Shown here piece by piece: positions 14,332 through 22,181 of a stretch of 64,000 nucleotides of DNA (positions are counted from its first letter, which is position 1; every line of letters starts with the position of its first letter). The stretch is from the NCBI RefSeq assembly GCF_017696275.1, contig NZ_JAAORF010000002.1, positions 310,001 to 374,000 of the forward strand, in the 5' to 3' direction. The notes below the pieces were generated by a model, which worked only from the letters and a program-made list of their open reading frames with translations, did not search any database and was not told the DNA's origin. Both the position numbers and the translations under genes were made by a program. Source of the stretch: Prochlorococcus marinus XMU1405. GTDB lineage: Bacteria > Cyanobacteriota > Cyanobacteriia > PCC-6307 > Cyanobiaceae.

Positions 14332-15117
14332 TTATTTGCGAAGTTTAGGAATCAAAAGAGATGCAACACAAATAACACTAATTGCAGGTCCAGGCGAAAG
14401 ATTAAAGACTATAGAGAGAATAAAGCCCAGAAGTGAGATGCATAATCCGAAAAATGAAGACTTCATCATTGCAATTCTTAAACTATGAGCCTTATTTAGC
14501 CCTAACAGAGTTGGAGTAGAAAGAAGAGCAATAACAAGAATTACTCCCACTGCTGACATTGAACTAACAATTACTAATGCCGTTGTAAAACTTAAAGCAA
14601 GATTTAATAAAGAAACGTTTATACCACTCGCGGATGCACCTTCTGGATCCAATCCCACATAAACAACCTTTTCATATCCAAAAGTCATTAAAAGTATAAA
14701 TACTAAAAAAGCAATTATTGTTCTAAGTAAATCTCCAAAATTTGCTGTCAATAAATCGCCAAATAATACTGCCTCCAAATCAATCCTTATTCCGAGTAGA
14801 GGGATTATAAGGACTCCAAACCCAAGCATTCCGGCTAATATTGTGTTCATTATTGCTTCATAATTTTCACTTTTTCTATTAGTTAAACTTTCCGCAATTA
14901 CTGAGCCCAGAAGACCACTTATAACGCCACCAATTGAGGGATGTATACCGAGCGCTAATGCGAGAGCAAGTCCAGGCAACACACAATGAGAGATTAAATT
15001 AACTTGTAATAATCTCTTATGAGTGATTAATACAGTTCCCATAGCTGGGCATAAGATCCCGGAGAATATAGTTATTATTAATGGAACCAGCCACCAGTTG
15101 TTATTAATAAAAGACAT
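14332..15117 (-). CDS. znuB: Zinc ABC transporter permease (ABC-3 family)
   Basis: A 261-residue polytopic protein with about eight helices of the ABC-3 family, which import Zn, Mn or Fe. Typical features are the SHCVLPGLALALALG segment in helix 2 to 3, EAVLFGDLLTANFGDL, and VGVILVIALLSTPTL near the end. Zinc is inferred from the neighbours: a Fur-family regulator with Zur features, a matching ATPase and a His-rich binding protein. It is on the same strand as znuC but separated from it by the oppositely oriented zur. Only 17 bases separate its ATG from that of zur. Confidence 0.88.
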   Translation of the reverse strand: MSFINNNWWLVPLIITIFSGILCPAMGTVLITHKRLLQVNLISHCVLPGLALALALGIHPSIGGVISGLLGSVIAESLTNRKSENYEAIMNTILAGMLGFGVLIIPLLGIRIDLEAVLFGDLLTANFGDLLRTIIAFLVFILLMTFGYEKVVYVGLDPEGASASGINVSLLNLALSFTTALVIVSSMSAVGVILVIALLSTPTLLGLNKAHSLRIAMMKSSFFGLCISLLGFILSIVFNLSPGPAISVICVASLLIPKLRK

Positions 15118-15134
15118 TATTCGAAAGATTCGGT

Positions 15135-15569
15135 ATGATCAAAAATACGAGACAAAAAATGATTTCGGAAACAATGGTAACTAAGTCTGACATTACCAAA
15201 AGACAAGAACAACTTCTTGAAGAACTTAATAAATGTGATGATGAATTGACTGGTCAAGAGTTGCATAGACAATTGATAGAAAGCGGAAAGGCTATGGGAC
15301 TGACGACTGTTTACAGGAATCTTCAAGTTCTGATAAAGCATGGCTTAATACGTTCTAGACATCTCCCAACAGGAGAGGTTCTGTACACTCCCGTAGATAG
15401 AGATATTCATCATTTGACCTGTGTTCAATGTGGTGAGACATCAAAAATGGAAGGATGCCCTGTAAAAGATATTCATACACCCAAAACAAATCCAAAGAAA
15501 TTCCAATTGTTGTTTCATACCCTGGAATATTTCGGGCTTTGCCAAAACTGTTATCAAGCTCAGAATTAA
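15135..15569 (+). CDS. zur: Fur-family zinc uptake regulator
   Basis: A 144-residue Fur-family repressor. The winged-helix region includes TGQELHRQLIESGKAMGLTT followed by VYRNLQVLIKHG (recognition helix). The dimerisation domain has the structural zinc cysteines CVQCG and CQNCY and a HHLTC metal-site segment. Its position inside a zinc-transport cluster, and a Zur-type box before znuA, point to Zur rather than Fur or PerR. Internal ATGs at 15159 and 15174 are possible starts. It is divergent from znuB and convergent with znuC (13 bases between stops). Confidence 0.85.
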   Translation: MIKNTRQKMISETMVTKSDITKRQEQLLEELNKCDDELTGQELHRQLIESGKAMGLTTVYRNLQVLIKHGLIRSRHLPTGEVLYTPVDRDIHHLTCVQCGETSKMEGCPVKDIHTPKTNPKKFQLLFHTLEYFGLCQNCYQAQN

Positions 15570-15582
15570 AAAGGAACATTTT

Positions 15583-16353
15583 CTAATCACAGAAATTATT
15601 TTCGTTTATAGAGCTAATATTTATAGCCTCTAATTTATCTTTTATTTGGTCAGGACTACCAACTGCCAAAACACTTTTATCAAGAACGATTACTTGATCA
15701 TAGTTATTTAAAGACTCGCCCCAATCATGGCTACTTACGAGCAAAGAAAGTCCCGCATCCGCAAGTTGACGAACAATTTTTAGAAAATCTTCCTTTGCAG
15801 GTGGGTCCAAAGCTGCACAAGGTTCATCTAAAAGAAATATTTTTGCAGGGGACATAAGAGTTTTTGCTAATAGAGCTCTTTGCTGCTGTCCTCCTGAAAG
15901 AGAATCGAGTCTTCTATTAGCCAAATTTGCAATGCCTACTCTTTGCATTGTCGCCTCTAATTCACAACATTTATTAATCCAAGAATTTGGATATGCTAGA
16001 AGAGTCTTAATTTGAAAGGGGTTGTTACTTCTTGATTTTGAATACTTTATTTGACCAAGAGATACCAATTTTTCAACCGTAATGGGGAACTTCCAATTCA
16101 TAGAACTTCTTTGAGGCATGAGTGCCACAAGAGCTCTAGATCTATATAAATTTTCACCGTCAATTTTTATTTCGCCTTTATCTGGAGTATTTTGTCCTTG
16201 CAATATTCTCAAAAGAGTTGATTTACCAGCACCGTTTGGGCCGACTAACGCTGTTAGAGTTCCAGGTTTAATCTCAATCGATACCTTGTTCAAAGCTGGC
16301 TTACTTTTTTTTGTGTATGCAAAGGTTAAATTTTCAGCGACTAAAGTAGCCAT
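15583..16353 (-). CDS. znuC: Zinc ABC transporter ATP-binding protein
   Basis: A 256-residue ABC ATPase that powers zinc import with ZnuB and the ZnuA binding protein. Walker A GPNGAGKST lies at residues 38-46, the signature LSGGQQQRALLAKTL is in the middle, Walker B is IFLLDEPCAALDP, and the H-loop is LLVSSHDWG. An insert between Walker A and the signature (around PFQIKTLLAYPNSWINKCCE) is slightly longer than usual. It is divergent from znuA across a 136-base regulatory region containing the Zur box. Confidence 0.9.
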   Translation of the reverse strand: MATLVAENLTFAYTKKSKPALNKVSIEIKPGTLTALVGPNGAGKSTLLRILQGQNTPDKGEIKIDGENLYRSRALVALMPQRSSMNWKFPITVEKLVSLGQIKYSKSRSNNPFQIKTLLAYPNSWINKCCELEATMQRVGIANLANRRLDSLSGGQQQRALLAKTLMSPAKIFLLDEPCAALDPPAKEDFLKIVRQLADAGLSLLVSSHDWGESLNNYDQVIVLDKSVLAVGSPDQIKDKLEAINISSINENNFCD

Positions 16354-16391
16354 TAATTAATCATTTAAAAAAGTCACTTTACAAGCTTACC

Positions 16392-16414
16392 AATAATACA
16401 AATTGCGTATTATT
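16392..16414. promoter_or_regulatory. Inverted repeat in znuC-znuA control region
   Basis: AATAATAC and GTATTATT form a perfect eight-base inverted repeat around seven bases. It lies 39 bases from the znuC start and could be an operator or part of the znuC promoter. It differs from the Zur box beside it. Confidence 0.3.
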
Positions 16415-16450
16415 TTCATAACATTTGATACCTTTGCTTGTCAGGCATTA

Positions 16451-16465
16451 TGAAAATGATTATCA
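16451..16465. promoter_or_regulatory. Zur box upstream of znuA
   Basis: TGAAAATGATTATCA fits the 7-1-7 Fur/Zur consensus (TGAxAAT-N-ATTxTCA) with at most one deviation. It lies 25 bases upstream of the znuA start, where bound Zur would block the promoter when zinc is plentiful. From here Zur could also repress the divergent znuC. Confidence 0.75.
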
Positions 16466-16489
16466 TTTTTAAGTGTTTAATTATTTTTC

Positions 16490-18031
16490 ATGTCAATTTT
16501 TAAAAGAATTTTAACAAATAGAACAGGTTCGAGTAAGTCAATTATTAAAAATTCCTTAATCGCTGGAACGATTATATTTTCTGGTTTTGGGAAGGATGTT
16601 ATGGCTAAAGGAAAATCATACGTAGCTGTAGAACCACTAGTTTGTGATTTAGTTAAATCAATTGCATTACCATCTGACAAAGTTACATGCTTAGTAGATA
16701 GAAAACAAGATGTTCATGACTTAAAGATCAATCCAAGGCAAGCTCAATTACTAAATAGCGCAGACAAAGTATTTACTCTTGGTAAAGAAATGACTCCAAG
16801 TATGAGAAATTGGGAAAATAAAAAGAATACTGTTGTTGTAGGTGTTAGTGCAATAGACGTAGATGATCATTCTGATCATGGAGGTCATGATGATCACTCA
16901 GACCATGGTGGACATGATGATCACGCTGAACATTCAGCTAAGTTAGATGACCACTCTGATCATGGAGGTCACGACGATCACTCAGATCATGGTGGACATG
17001 ATGATCACGCTGAGGGTGCTTTCGAATGGGCAGGCAAATTCCAACTTTCTAAGGGTTCTTACAAATGGTCATTTGAAAAAGTCGATGGAGAATATGCAGA
17101 TCCTGCAATGAAGATGGTGATTCTCAAATCTAATGACATAGAAGGGTCTGAAGATTTAGCTAAAGAACTATTAGGATCTAAAGACTCAATAAGCAGAAAA
17201 AATGATGGTACTTTGATAGCAAGTAATAAAGCTTTTGTTCTTAACTTTGATCAAAGAAAAGAAAGTACTGTTTTTAACGTGGATATCAAAGAAGATGGTC
17301 AATATATATTTTTTACTGAACACATGCCTTTTGAGTTTGAAGCAACTCAACACTTTTTTAAAGACGTTTCAAATAGTGATGTAGAACCAATAGCACAAGT
17401 ACCAGACGAAGGAGAGGGGCATCATCATCATGACCATGGAGGACTAGATCCTCATGTTTGGCATGATCCACATAACATTATAAAAATGGGAGATCTTATA
17501 AGCAAAAGTTTAAAGAAAGATATTTCAGTTTTTAATAGAGGTGACAGAAAATTAATTAATGAAAGATTCGAAAAAGCTGATTCTCTCTTAGAAGGCTTAG
17601 ATAGTTGGATCGTCGAACAAGTAAACTCTATTCCTGAGGGAAACAGAGTAATTGTCTCTAAACACAAAGCAATGGAATACTACGGGGATGCATTTGGTTT
17701 TGAAACCATTAGTTTACTTGACTTTCTTGGAGACTCCTCAAGCTTAAGGCCAGACAACATAAGTTCTACTTTAAAAATGTTAGATGAAGAGAATGTTCAG
17801 GCAATATTTCCTGAACAGATTCCAGCATCTAAGTTATTAAGGAACTTAAGTAGACAAAGTTCAGTTCCTTTAGCTTCTAATCAAATATTCGTTGATGGAT
17901 TGATGATGGATGGTAATACGGTTTCAGTAGCCGTTCACAACACTTGTACAATTGTTGATTCATTAGGTGGAAGCTGTGATAAAGAATCTGGCTCCAATCT
18001 TGAGTCTGAATGGTACAAACTTTCAGATTAA
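16490..18031 (+). CDS. znuA: Zinc-binding protein ZnuA with His-rich loop and inserted domain
   Basis: The periplasmic solute-binding protein of the zinc ABC importer, 513 residues against about 300 usually. It has an N-terminal signal segment (about residues 18-39) and a first ligand region with DVHDLKINPRQ. A His/Asp-rich loop spans residues 125-175, made of two nearly identical 23-residue blocks of DHSDHGGHD type. An inserted domain at about 177-300 begins FEWAGKF and includes ADPAMKMVIL and FFTEHMPFEFE. A second His run (HHHHDH, 311-316) and DPHVWHDP (320-327) follow, then the C-terminal lobe with VSKHKAMEYYGDAFGF. The inserted domain resembles residues 221-345 of the CobW protein encoded next. 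Confidence 0.9.
   Translation: MSIFKRILTNRTGSSKSIIKNSLIAGTIIFSGFGKDVMAKGKSYVAVEPLVCDLVKSIALPSDKVTCLVDRKQDVHDLKINPRQAQLLNSADKVFTLGKEMTPSMRNWENKKNTVVVGVSAIDVDDHSDHGGHDDHSDHGGHDDHAEHSAKLDDHSDHGGHDDHSDHGGHDDHAEGAFEWAGKFQLSKGSYKWSFEKVDGEYADPAMKMVILKSNDIEGSEDLAKELLGSKDSISRKNDGTLIASNKAFVLNFDQRKESTVFNVDIKEDGQYIFFTEHMPFEFEATQHFFKDVSNSDVEPIAQVPDEGEGHHHHDHGGLDPHVWHDPHNIIKMGDLISKSLKKDISVFNRGDRKLINERFEKADSLLEGLDSWIVEQVNSIPEGNRVIVSKHKAMEYYGDAFGFETISLLDFLGDSSSLRPDNISSTLKMLDEENVQAIFPEQIPASKLLRNLSRQSSVPLASNQIFVDGLMMDGNTVSVAVHNTCTIVDSLGGSCDKESGSNLESEWYKLSD
16862..17014 (+). repeat. Internal duplication in the znuA His-rich region
   Basis: Two near-identical segments of about 66 bases (about 16862-16930 and 16949-17014) encode the same Asp/His/Gly block, each made of smaller GGHDDH-type units. 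A short spacer (HSAKL) separates them. Such repeats change copy number easily by slippage or recombination. Confidence 0.75.
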
Positions 18032-18108
18032 ATTTTTCTAATAAAAACGGTTTTCATTTCTTATTATTACTATTATTAAACTATTGTTTATTTAGTAAAA
18101 ATCATTAA

Positions 18109-19458
18109 ATGAGCATCAAAGATAAAGTTCCCGTTACTATTCTCACTGGATTTTTAGGTTCAGGGAAGACTACCTTGCTTAATAGAATATTGAGTGAAGA
18201 GCACGGGAAAAGAATAGCCGTAATTGAGAATGAATACGGTGAAGTAGGTATAGATCAAGGGCTAGTGATTAATGCCGATGAAGAAGTATTTGAGATGTCA
18301 AATGGGTGCATTTGTTGTACTGTACGCGGTGATTTAATAAGAGTCCTTGGCAACCTTATGAAAAGAAGAGATAAGTTTGACTATGTTTTAGTTGAAACGA
18401 CAGGATTAGCAGATCCAGGTCCAGTTGCTCAGACTTTTTTCATGGATGAAGAGATTAGTTCTGAATTTACTCTTGATGGAATTGTGACTTTAGTTGATGC
18501 TGCACATATCGATCAGCAACTAGGAAGGAGTGATGAAAGTTCAGAACAAGTTGCATTTGCAGATGTTCTTGTCCTTAACAAAACTGATTTAGTCTCTGAT
18601 GATGCACTAAATACTCTTGAATCGAGGTTGAGAGATATGAACCGAATGACTCGAATTATTCGAGCCGAGAATGCCAAAGTACCAATTGAAACAGTCTTAA
18701 ATCTAAGTGCATTTGATCTTGATCAGATCCTTAAACGCAGGCCAACATTCCTTGAACCAGAATATCCTTTTGAATGGACAGGTGTTTACGATCTTGATGC
18801 AGGTAAATATGAATTAATGCTAGAAGATGGACCAGATCCAGAAATGTCCCTAGTAGCTCTAGTTAACCAAGGTGAGAGTGAGGAGGAACTTAAAGATGGG
18901 GCTGAATCCTCCGTAAGACTTTATGCAGAAAAAACTAATACTTTAGAACCTGGAAAAACTATCCCATATGGAGAACATATAAATCTCAAATTAGATGATA
19001 AAGGGAATAAATCCTTCATCCTGAACATAGAAAAACCAACCAAAATAGGTTTGTTTACACAGCACACTGCTGAAGAATTCAATATGAAAGTCATTAAAAG
19101 TGACGAAAATAAAGAGATTCCATTTAATACTGAAAGATTCTGGCAAGCAGAGCACGAACATGATGATGAAGTAGGCTCAATTGCTATAGAGCGTTTTGGA
19201 GATGTTGACCCAGAAAAACTAAATACTTGGATGGGAAGACTTCTATCAGAAAAAGGAGTGGATATATTCAGAACTAAAGGTTTCATAAGTTACTCAGGTA
19301 ACCCAAGGAGAATAGTTTTCCAAGGAGTTCACATGTTATTTACTGCACAACCTGATAAAGAATGGGGTAACGAACCTCGTAGAAATCAACTTGTTTTTAT
19401 CGGTAGAAATTTAAATGAGAAAGAGATGCAAGAAGGCTTTGATAAATGCCTGATATAG
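18109..19458 (+). CDS. CobW/COG0523-family GTPase, putative zinc metallochaperone
   Basis: A G3E GTPase of 449 residues. Walker A is GFLGSGKTTLL (14-24), switch-region ENEYGEVGID is at 41-50, the metal-binding C-x-C-C motif is in NGCICCTVRGDL (66-77), and the guanine motif NKTD is at 157-160. The CobW C-terminal domain ends RNQLVFIGRNL. Between them (221-345) lies an inserted domain resembling the one in ZnuA. Zinc-cluster members of this family deliver zinc to client enzymes under starvation. It is 77 bases after znuA and overlaps the WD40 gene by 13 bases. Confidence 0.88.
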   Translation: MSIKDKVPVTILTGFLGSGKTTLLNRILSEEHGKRIAVIENEYGEVGIDQGLVINADEEVFEMSNGCICCTVRGDLIRVLGNLMKRRDKFDYVLVETTGLADPGPVAQTFFMDEEISSEFTLDGIVTLVDAAHIDQQLGRSDESSEQVAFADVLVLNKTDLVSDDALNTLESRLRDMNRMTRIIRAENAKVPIETVLNLSAFDLDQILKRRPTFLEPEYPFEWTGVYDLDAGKYELMLEDGPDPEMSLVALVNQGESEEELKDGAESSVRLYAEKTNTLEPGKTIPYGEHINLKLDDKGNKSFILNIEKPTKIGLFTQHTAEEFNMKVIKSDENKEIPFNTERFWQAEHEHDDEVGSIAIERFGDVDPEKLNTWMGRLLSEKGVDIFRTKGFISYSGNPRRIVFQGVHMLFTAQPDKEWGNEPRRNQLVFIGRNLNEKEMQEGFDKCLI

Positions 19459-20519
19459 AACCATTTAGCCCAAGAGGCATGTTCCATGAAGGATGGACTG
19501 CTGAAGTTAACGATTACGCCATAGCATGTGGCTGGGCTCTTAAAGGGAAACAATTTATTGTTGGCGACGTGTCAGGAGGTCTTTTTTCGTTCGAAGGAGA
19601 TACTGGAAAAATTACTTGGGAAAAAGAAAATATACACTCCGGGGGTCTATTAGCGATGGCCATTCATCCAGAGGGTGAGATTTTTGCAACATCAGGTCAG
19701 GATGGAAATGTTCAAATTTGTAATTGCCATGAAGGTAAAGTAATTAAAACACTTAATCTTGGTAAGGGTTGGGTAGAACACCTCAAGTGGTCTAATGACG
19801 GTTTATTTCTAGCGATAGCTTCCTCAAAAAAAGTATATGTTTTTAATGAAATTGGAGAAGAGAAATGGATCTCAGAAGACCATCCAAGCACAGTAAGTGC
19901 AATAACATGGTCAAACAAAAATGAGCTCGCAACTGCATGCTATGGCAGAGTGACATTCTTTGACATTGTTAATAATAAAACGAATCAAAAACTCGAATGG
20001 CAAGGATCATTGGTCTCTATGGAATTAAGCCCTGACGGAGATATAGTCGCCTGTGGGAGTCAAGACAATTCAGTTCATTTCTGGAGAAGATCAACAGGAA
20101 TGGATGCTGAAATGACTGGATACCCTGGAAAACCAAGTCACCTTTCATTTGATGACAGCGGAAAATTATTAGCGACTAGCGGCAGTGAAAGAATTACAGT
20201 ATGGAGCTTTATAGGCAATGGTCCAGAAGGGACTATGCCAGGAGAGCTTTGTCACCATACAGAACCTATTTCGAGCCTAGCCTTTTCAAATAAAGGTATG
20301 CTCGTAGCCTCAGGATCCAGAGATGGTTCTGTTGTCGCAAGTTTTCTAAAAAAAGACGGTAATGGAGACCCAGTTGGGGCTGCATTCGCAGGAGATTTAG
20401 TAGGGGCAATATCCTGGAGACCTGATGATTGTGCACTTGCAGCAGTTAATGCAAAAGGTGTAGTAAATGTATGGAAATTTAAAGTCCGTACTAATCTTTT
20501 TTCTAAAGGATTTAAATAA
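19446..20519 (+). CDS. WD40 beta-propeller protein, 357 aa
   Basis: About seven WD40-like blades can be traced, for example LAMAIHPEGEIFATSGQDGN, WVEHLKWSNDGLFLAIASS, LVSMELSPDGDIVACGSQDN and ISSLAFSNKGMLVASGSRDG. No signal peptide is present, so it is cytoplasmic and probably a protein-binding scaffold. Its ATG lies inside the last codons of the CobW gene (13-base overlap), indicating translational coupling and a joint role in zinc allocation. WD40 genes next to zinc CobW genes occur in other cyanobacteria; the partner is unknown. Confidence 0.85.
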   Translation: MPDIEPFSPRGMFHEGWTAEVNDYAIACGWALKGKQFIVGDVSGGLFSFEGDTGKITWEKENIHSGGLLAMAIHPEGEIFATSGQDGNVQICNCHEGKVIKTLNLGKGWVEHLKWSNDGLFLAIASSKKVYVFNEIGEEKWISEDHPSTVSAITWSNKNELATACYGRVTFFDIVNNKTNQKLEWQGSLVSMELSPDGDIVACGSQDNSVHFWRRSTGMDAEMTGYPGKPSHLSFDDSGKLLATSGSERITVWSFIGNGPEGTMPGELCHHTEPISSLAFSNKGMLVASGSRDGSVVASFLKKDGNGDPVGAAFAGDLVGAISWRPDDCALAAVNAKGVVNVWKFKVRTNLFSKGFK

Positions 20520-20538
20520 AAATTAGAAATTTATAAAA

Positions 20539-20694
20539 TCACCAATAGTTAGCTTTTAAATGTCTTTCCATACAAATGACCTCACAGTCATTATCTATTC
20601 CTTTAGGGTGAATATCGCAATATGAGAGACATTGAAAATATTCATCTATAGGATTAGATTTATCATTTTTACTAACTTCTTTCGAATGATCCAT
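20539..20694 (-). CDS. Small Cys/His-containing protein, 51 aa
   Basis: The frame MDHSKEVSKNDKSNPIDEYF continues QCLSYCDIHPKGIDNDCEVI and CMERHLKANYW. Four cysteines and three histidines in 51 residues (C-x3-C ... C-x4-C) suggest metal binding or disulfides. No signal peptide is seen. It converges on the zinc operon with 19 bases between stops, so a metal link is possible but unproven. Confidence 0.55.
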   Translation of the reverse strand: MDHSKEVSKNDKSNPIDEYFQCLSYCDIHPKGIDNDCEVICMERHLKANYW

Positions 20695-20841
20695 AAAAGA
20701 GTTCCTCAATTTAAAATTAAGATAGACGAATTAAATATCAAAAGAAATAAGCAAAACTTACTAAATATATCTCAAAAAAATTAACGCGATTGATTACTAC
20801 TCTCGGACATTTTTAATTAAAAAGCAATGCGTATAAAAACG

Positions 20842-21192
20842 GATTGTCTTTAGAGAAATATTTTCCTAATTTTATATTGTTGAGTTCTAGGAGGTCTTTC
20901 AAAATGATCGATAGCCTGCCTGAAATTTCGGAATAAACCGAACTAATTTAATTAACTGCTCCAATTATTTTTTATTAATGTCTAAGCTTCCTTCTTCTGC
21001 GTCGTTTAGGTGCCCTATAAGAAACAAGCTTAATTCTAGAGTTTTTGCCCCAGTTAAAGACAATTAGTTAATTTTGGTGAGCATTAGCTTAATAGAAGTT
21101 AGCAACAAGGATCCATGATTTAGGTGCGTTATTAACTTCAGTAAAAAATATAAGTAAGAGATAAAAGAGGGCTTAAATAAGCCCTCTTTTTT
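20842..21192 (+). ncRNA. Candidate long structured RNA, about 350 nt
   Basis: The non-coding interval 20695-21251 contains a -10-like TATAAA near 20832. A perfect long-range repeat ATTGTCTTTA ... TAAAGACAAT follows, enclosing about 210 bases, with internal hairpins (TTCGG-AATAAA-CCGAA; GAAGTTA ... TAACTTC) and a strong terminator at 21166-21192. Within it is an AGGAGG followed nine bases later by a ten-codon frame (MIDSLPEISE), and a 29-codon frame (MSKLPSSASF...). I cannot match it to tmRNA, RNase P or SRP RNA by their usual signatures. 6S RNA remains possible. Confidence 0.4.
21166..21192 (+). terminator. Strong Rho-independent terminator
   Basis: AGAGGGCT and AGCCCTCT form an eight-pair G/C-rich stem with a six-base loop, directly followed by TTTTTT and G. 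It is among the strongest terminators in the window, yet no protein gene ends just upstream on this strand. That supports a non-coding transcript. Confidence 0.8.
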
Positions 21193-21251
21193 GTTATGGG
21201 ATGACTTTCTTCTAATTTTATAGATAATGATTAAAGCAATAAAATTTCAAA

Positions 21252-21527
21252 ATGGTTCAATATTATTGCCCATATTGCAATCCTAAATATCAATTTCAAA
21301 AACAATCCTCAAATGGTACTTTGATTTGTGGCTTGTGTGGAGAGGATCTTGTAAAAAAACCATTTATTAGGTTGAACCAGATTATTGCTTTAGTTGCCGC
21401 GTCATCATTACTTCTACCGTTAATATATACTTTTATTTTTTTAATTAAAAATCAAATAAATCCTCCCAATAAAAATTATCAAGCAAATAGTACATTAATG
21501 ATAATTATCAAAGAAACACTTTCATAA
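21252..21527 (+). CDS. Zinc-ribbon membrane protein, 91 aa
   Basis: The N-terminus MVQYYCPYCNPKYQF with ICGLCGEDL forms a C-x2-C ... C-x2-C zinc ribbon (residues 6-32). One transmembrane helix follows (IIALVAASSLLLPLIYTFIF) and then a short polar tail. The ribbon should face the cytoplasm. No specific family is recognised; it is typical of small cyanobacterial proteins of unknown role. Confidence 0.6.
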   Translation: MVQYYCPYCNPKYQFQKQSSNGTLICGLCGEDLVKKPFIRLNQIIALVAASSLLLPLIYTFIFLIKNQINPPNKNYQANSTLMIIIKETLS

Positions 21528-21551
21528 AAAAATTTAAAAAATCTCGAGAGG

Positions 21552-21785
21552 TTAACCTCTACACAGTGATTTATTTAAACAAGAATTTTTACTCTCAATA
21601 TTTATTTGATCATCAATATTTTTTAATTTGTTTTTATTACTTATTACTTTAACCTTTTGGCCGCAATGGTCTTTGCAACCACCATTAAATAAATTATGTG
21701 CGTACAAATTAGAAATATTCGTAAGTAATAAAAGAAAAATTATTTTATAAATTTGATAAAAATAAGACTTAATTTTTAATATCAT
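21552..21785 (-). CDS. Small Cys-rich secreted protein, 77 aa
   Basis: An N-terminal signal peptide (IIFLLLLTNISNLYAHN) precedes a mature part beginning NLFNGGCKDHCGQKVKV and ending SCLNKSLCRG. Four mature cysteines and a GGC-x-x-H motif are also seen in the secreted protein at 7731-7916. It could be a disulfide-bonded or metal-binding periplasmic peptide. No family name is known to me. Confidence 0.55.
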   Translation of the reverse strand: MILKIKSYFYQIYKIIFLLLLTNISNLYAHNLFNGGCKDHCGQKVKVISNKNKLKNIDDQINIESKNSCLNKSLCRG

Positions 21786-21816
21786 TTTCTCAGAATTAGT
21801 AAATAAATAATATCAG

Positions 21817-22053
21817 TTAATTCCAAGGAGTGTTTATAAGTCCCCAGATATCGAAGAAGAAAAATAAAACTGCAATAACAACAAGATCCCATGCTCTTTC
21901 CCTAAAAGCCCAAGGCGCAATAAAAACCTCTCCAAGTCCGTGAAGTGCTGCCCCTACTGGTAGATGATCAAGAACCAGCAAACTGTGAGAGAGGATAAAA
22001 AGAAAGCTTGCGAAATATCTAAAAAAAACAAATTGCCAATTACTAGAACTCAT
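21817..22053 (-). CDS. Conserved-type small membrane protein, 78 aa
   Basis: Two to three hydrophobic segments (FFRYFASFLFILSHSLLVLD; AWDLVVIAVLFFFFDIWGLI) flank a conserved-looking loop HLPVGAALHGLGEVFIAPWA followed by FRERAWD. The His/Gly/Pro-rich loop looks conserved rather than random, but the function is unknown. The gene stands 31 bases from the secreted gene on the same strand. Confidence 0.55.
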   Translation of the reverse strand: MSSSNWQFVFFRYFASFLFILSHSLLVLDHLPVGAALHGLGEVFIAPWAFRERAWDLVVIAVLFFFFDIWGLINTPWN

Positions 22054-22181
22054 ACCTTTTAGATTTTTAAGAAATATACTTCAATGATCAAAATAATGAT
22101 ATAGATCAACTCAAGAGATATTTTTTTTGGTAGCCATAAATACGAATAAAGATAAAAAGCTAAAGTAAAAATTATTAAACG

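Noticed and set aside
15117-15579. Minus-strand frames opposite zur (15117-15341 and 15355-15579)
   Set aside because: They are antisense to the clearly coding zur and match no family.
20842-21192. Assignment of this RNA as tmRNA, RNase P RNA or SRP RNA
   Set aside because: No tag peptide ending in Ala-Ala, no RNase P core sequence and no SRP tetraloop motif was found by eye.
21499-21510. Second TGATAATTATCA palindrome
   Set aside because: It lies inside the coding region of the zinc-ribbon membrane protein and is not upstream of any gene start, so it is probably chance in A/T-rich DNA.
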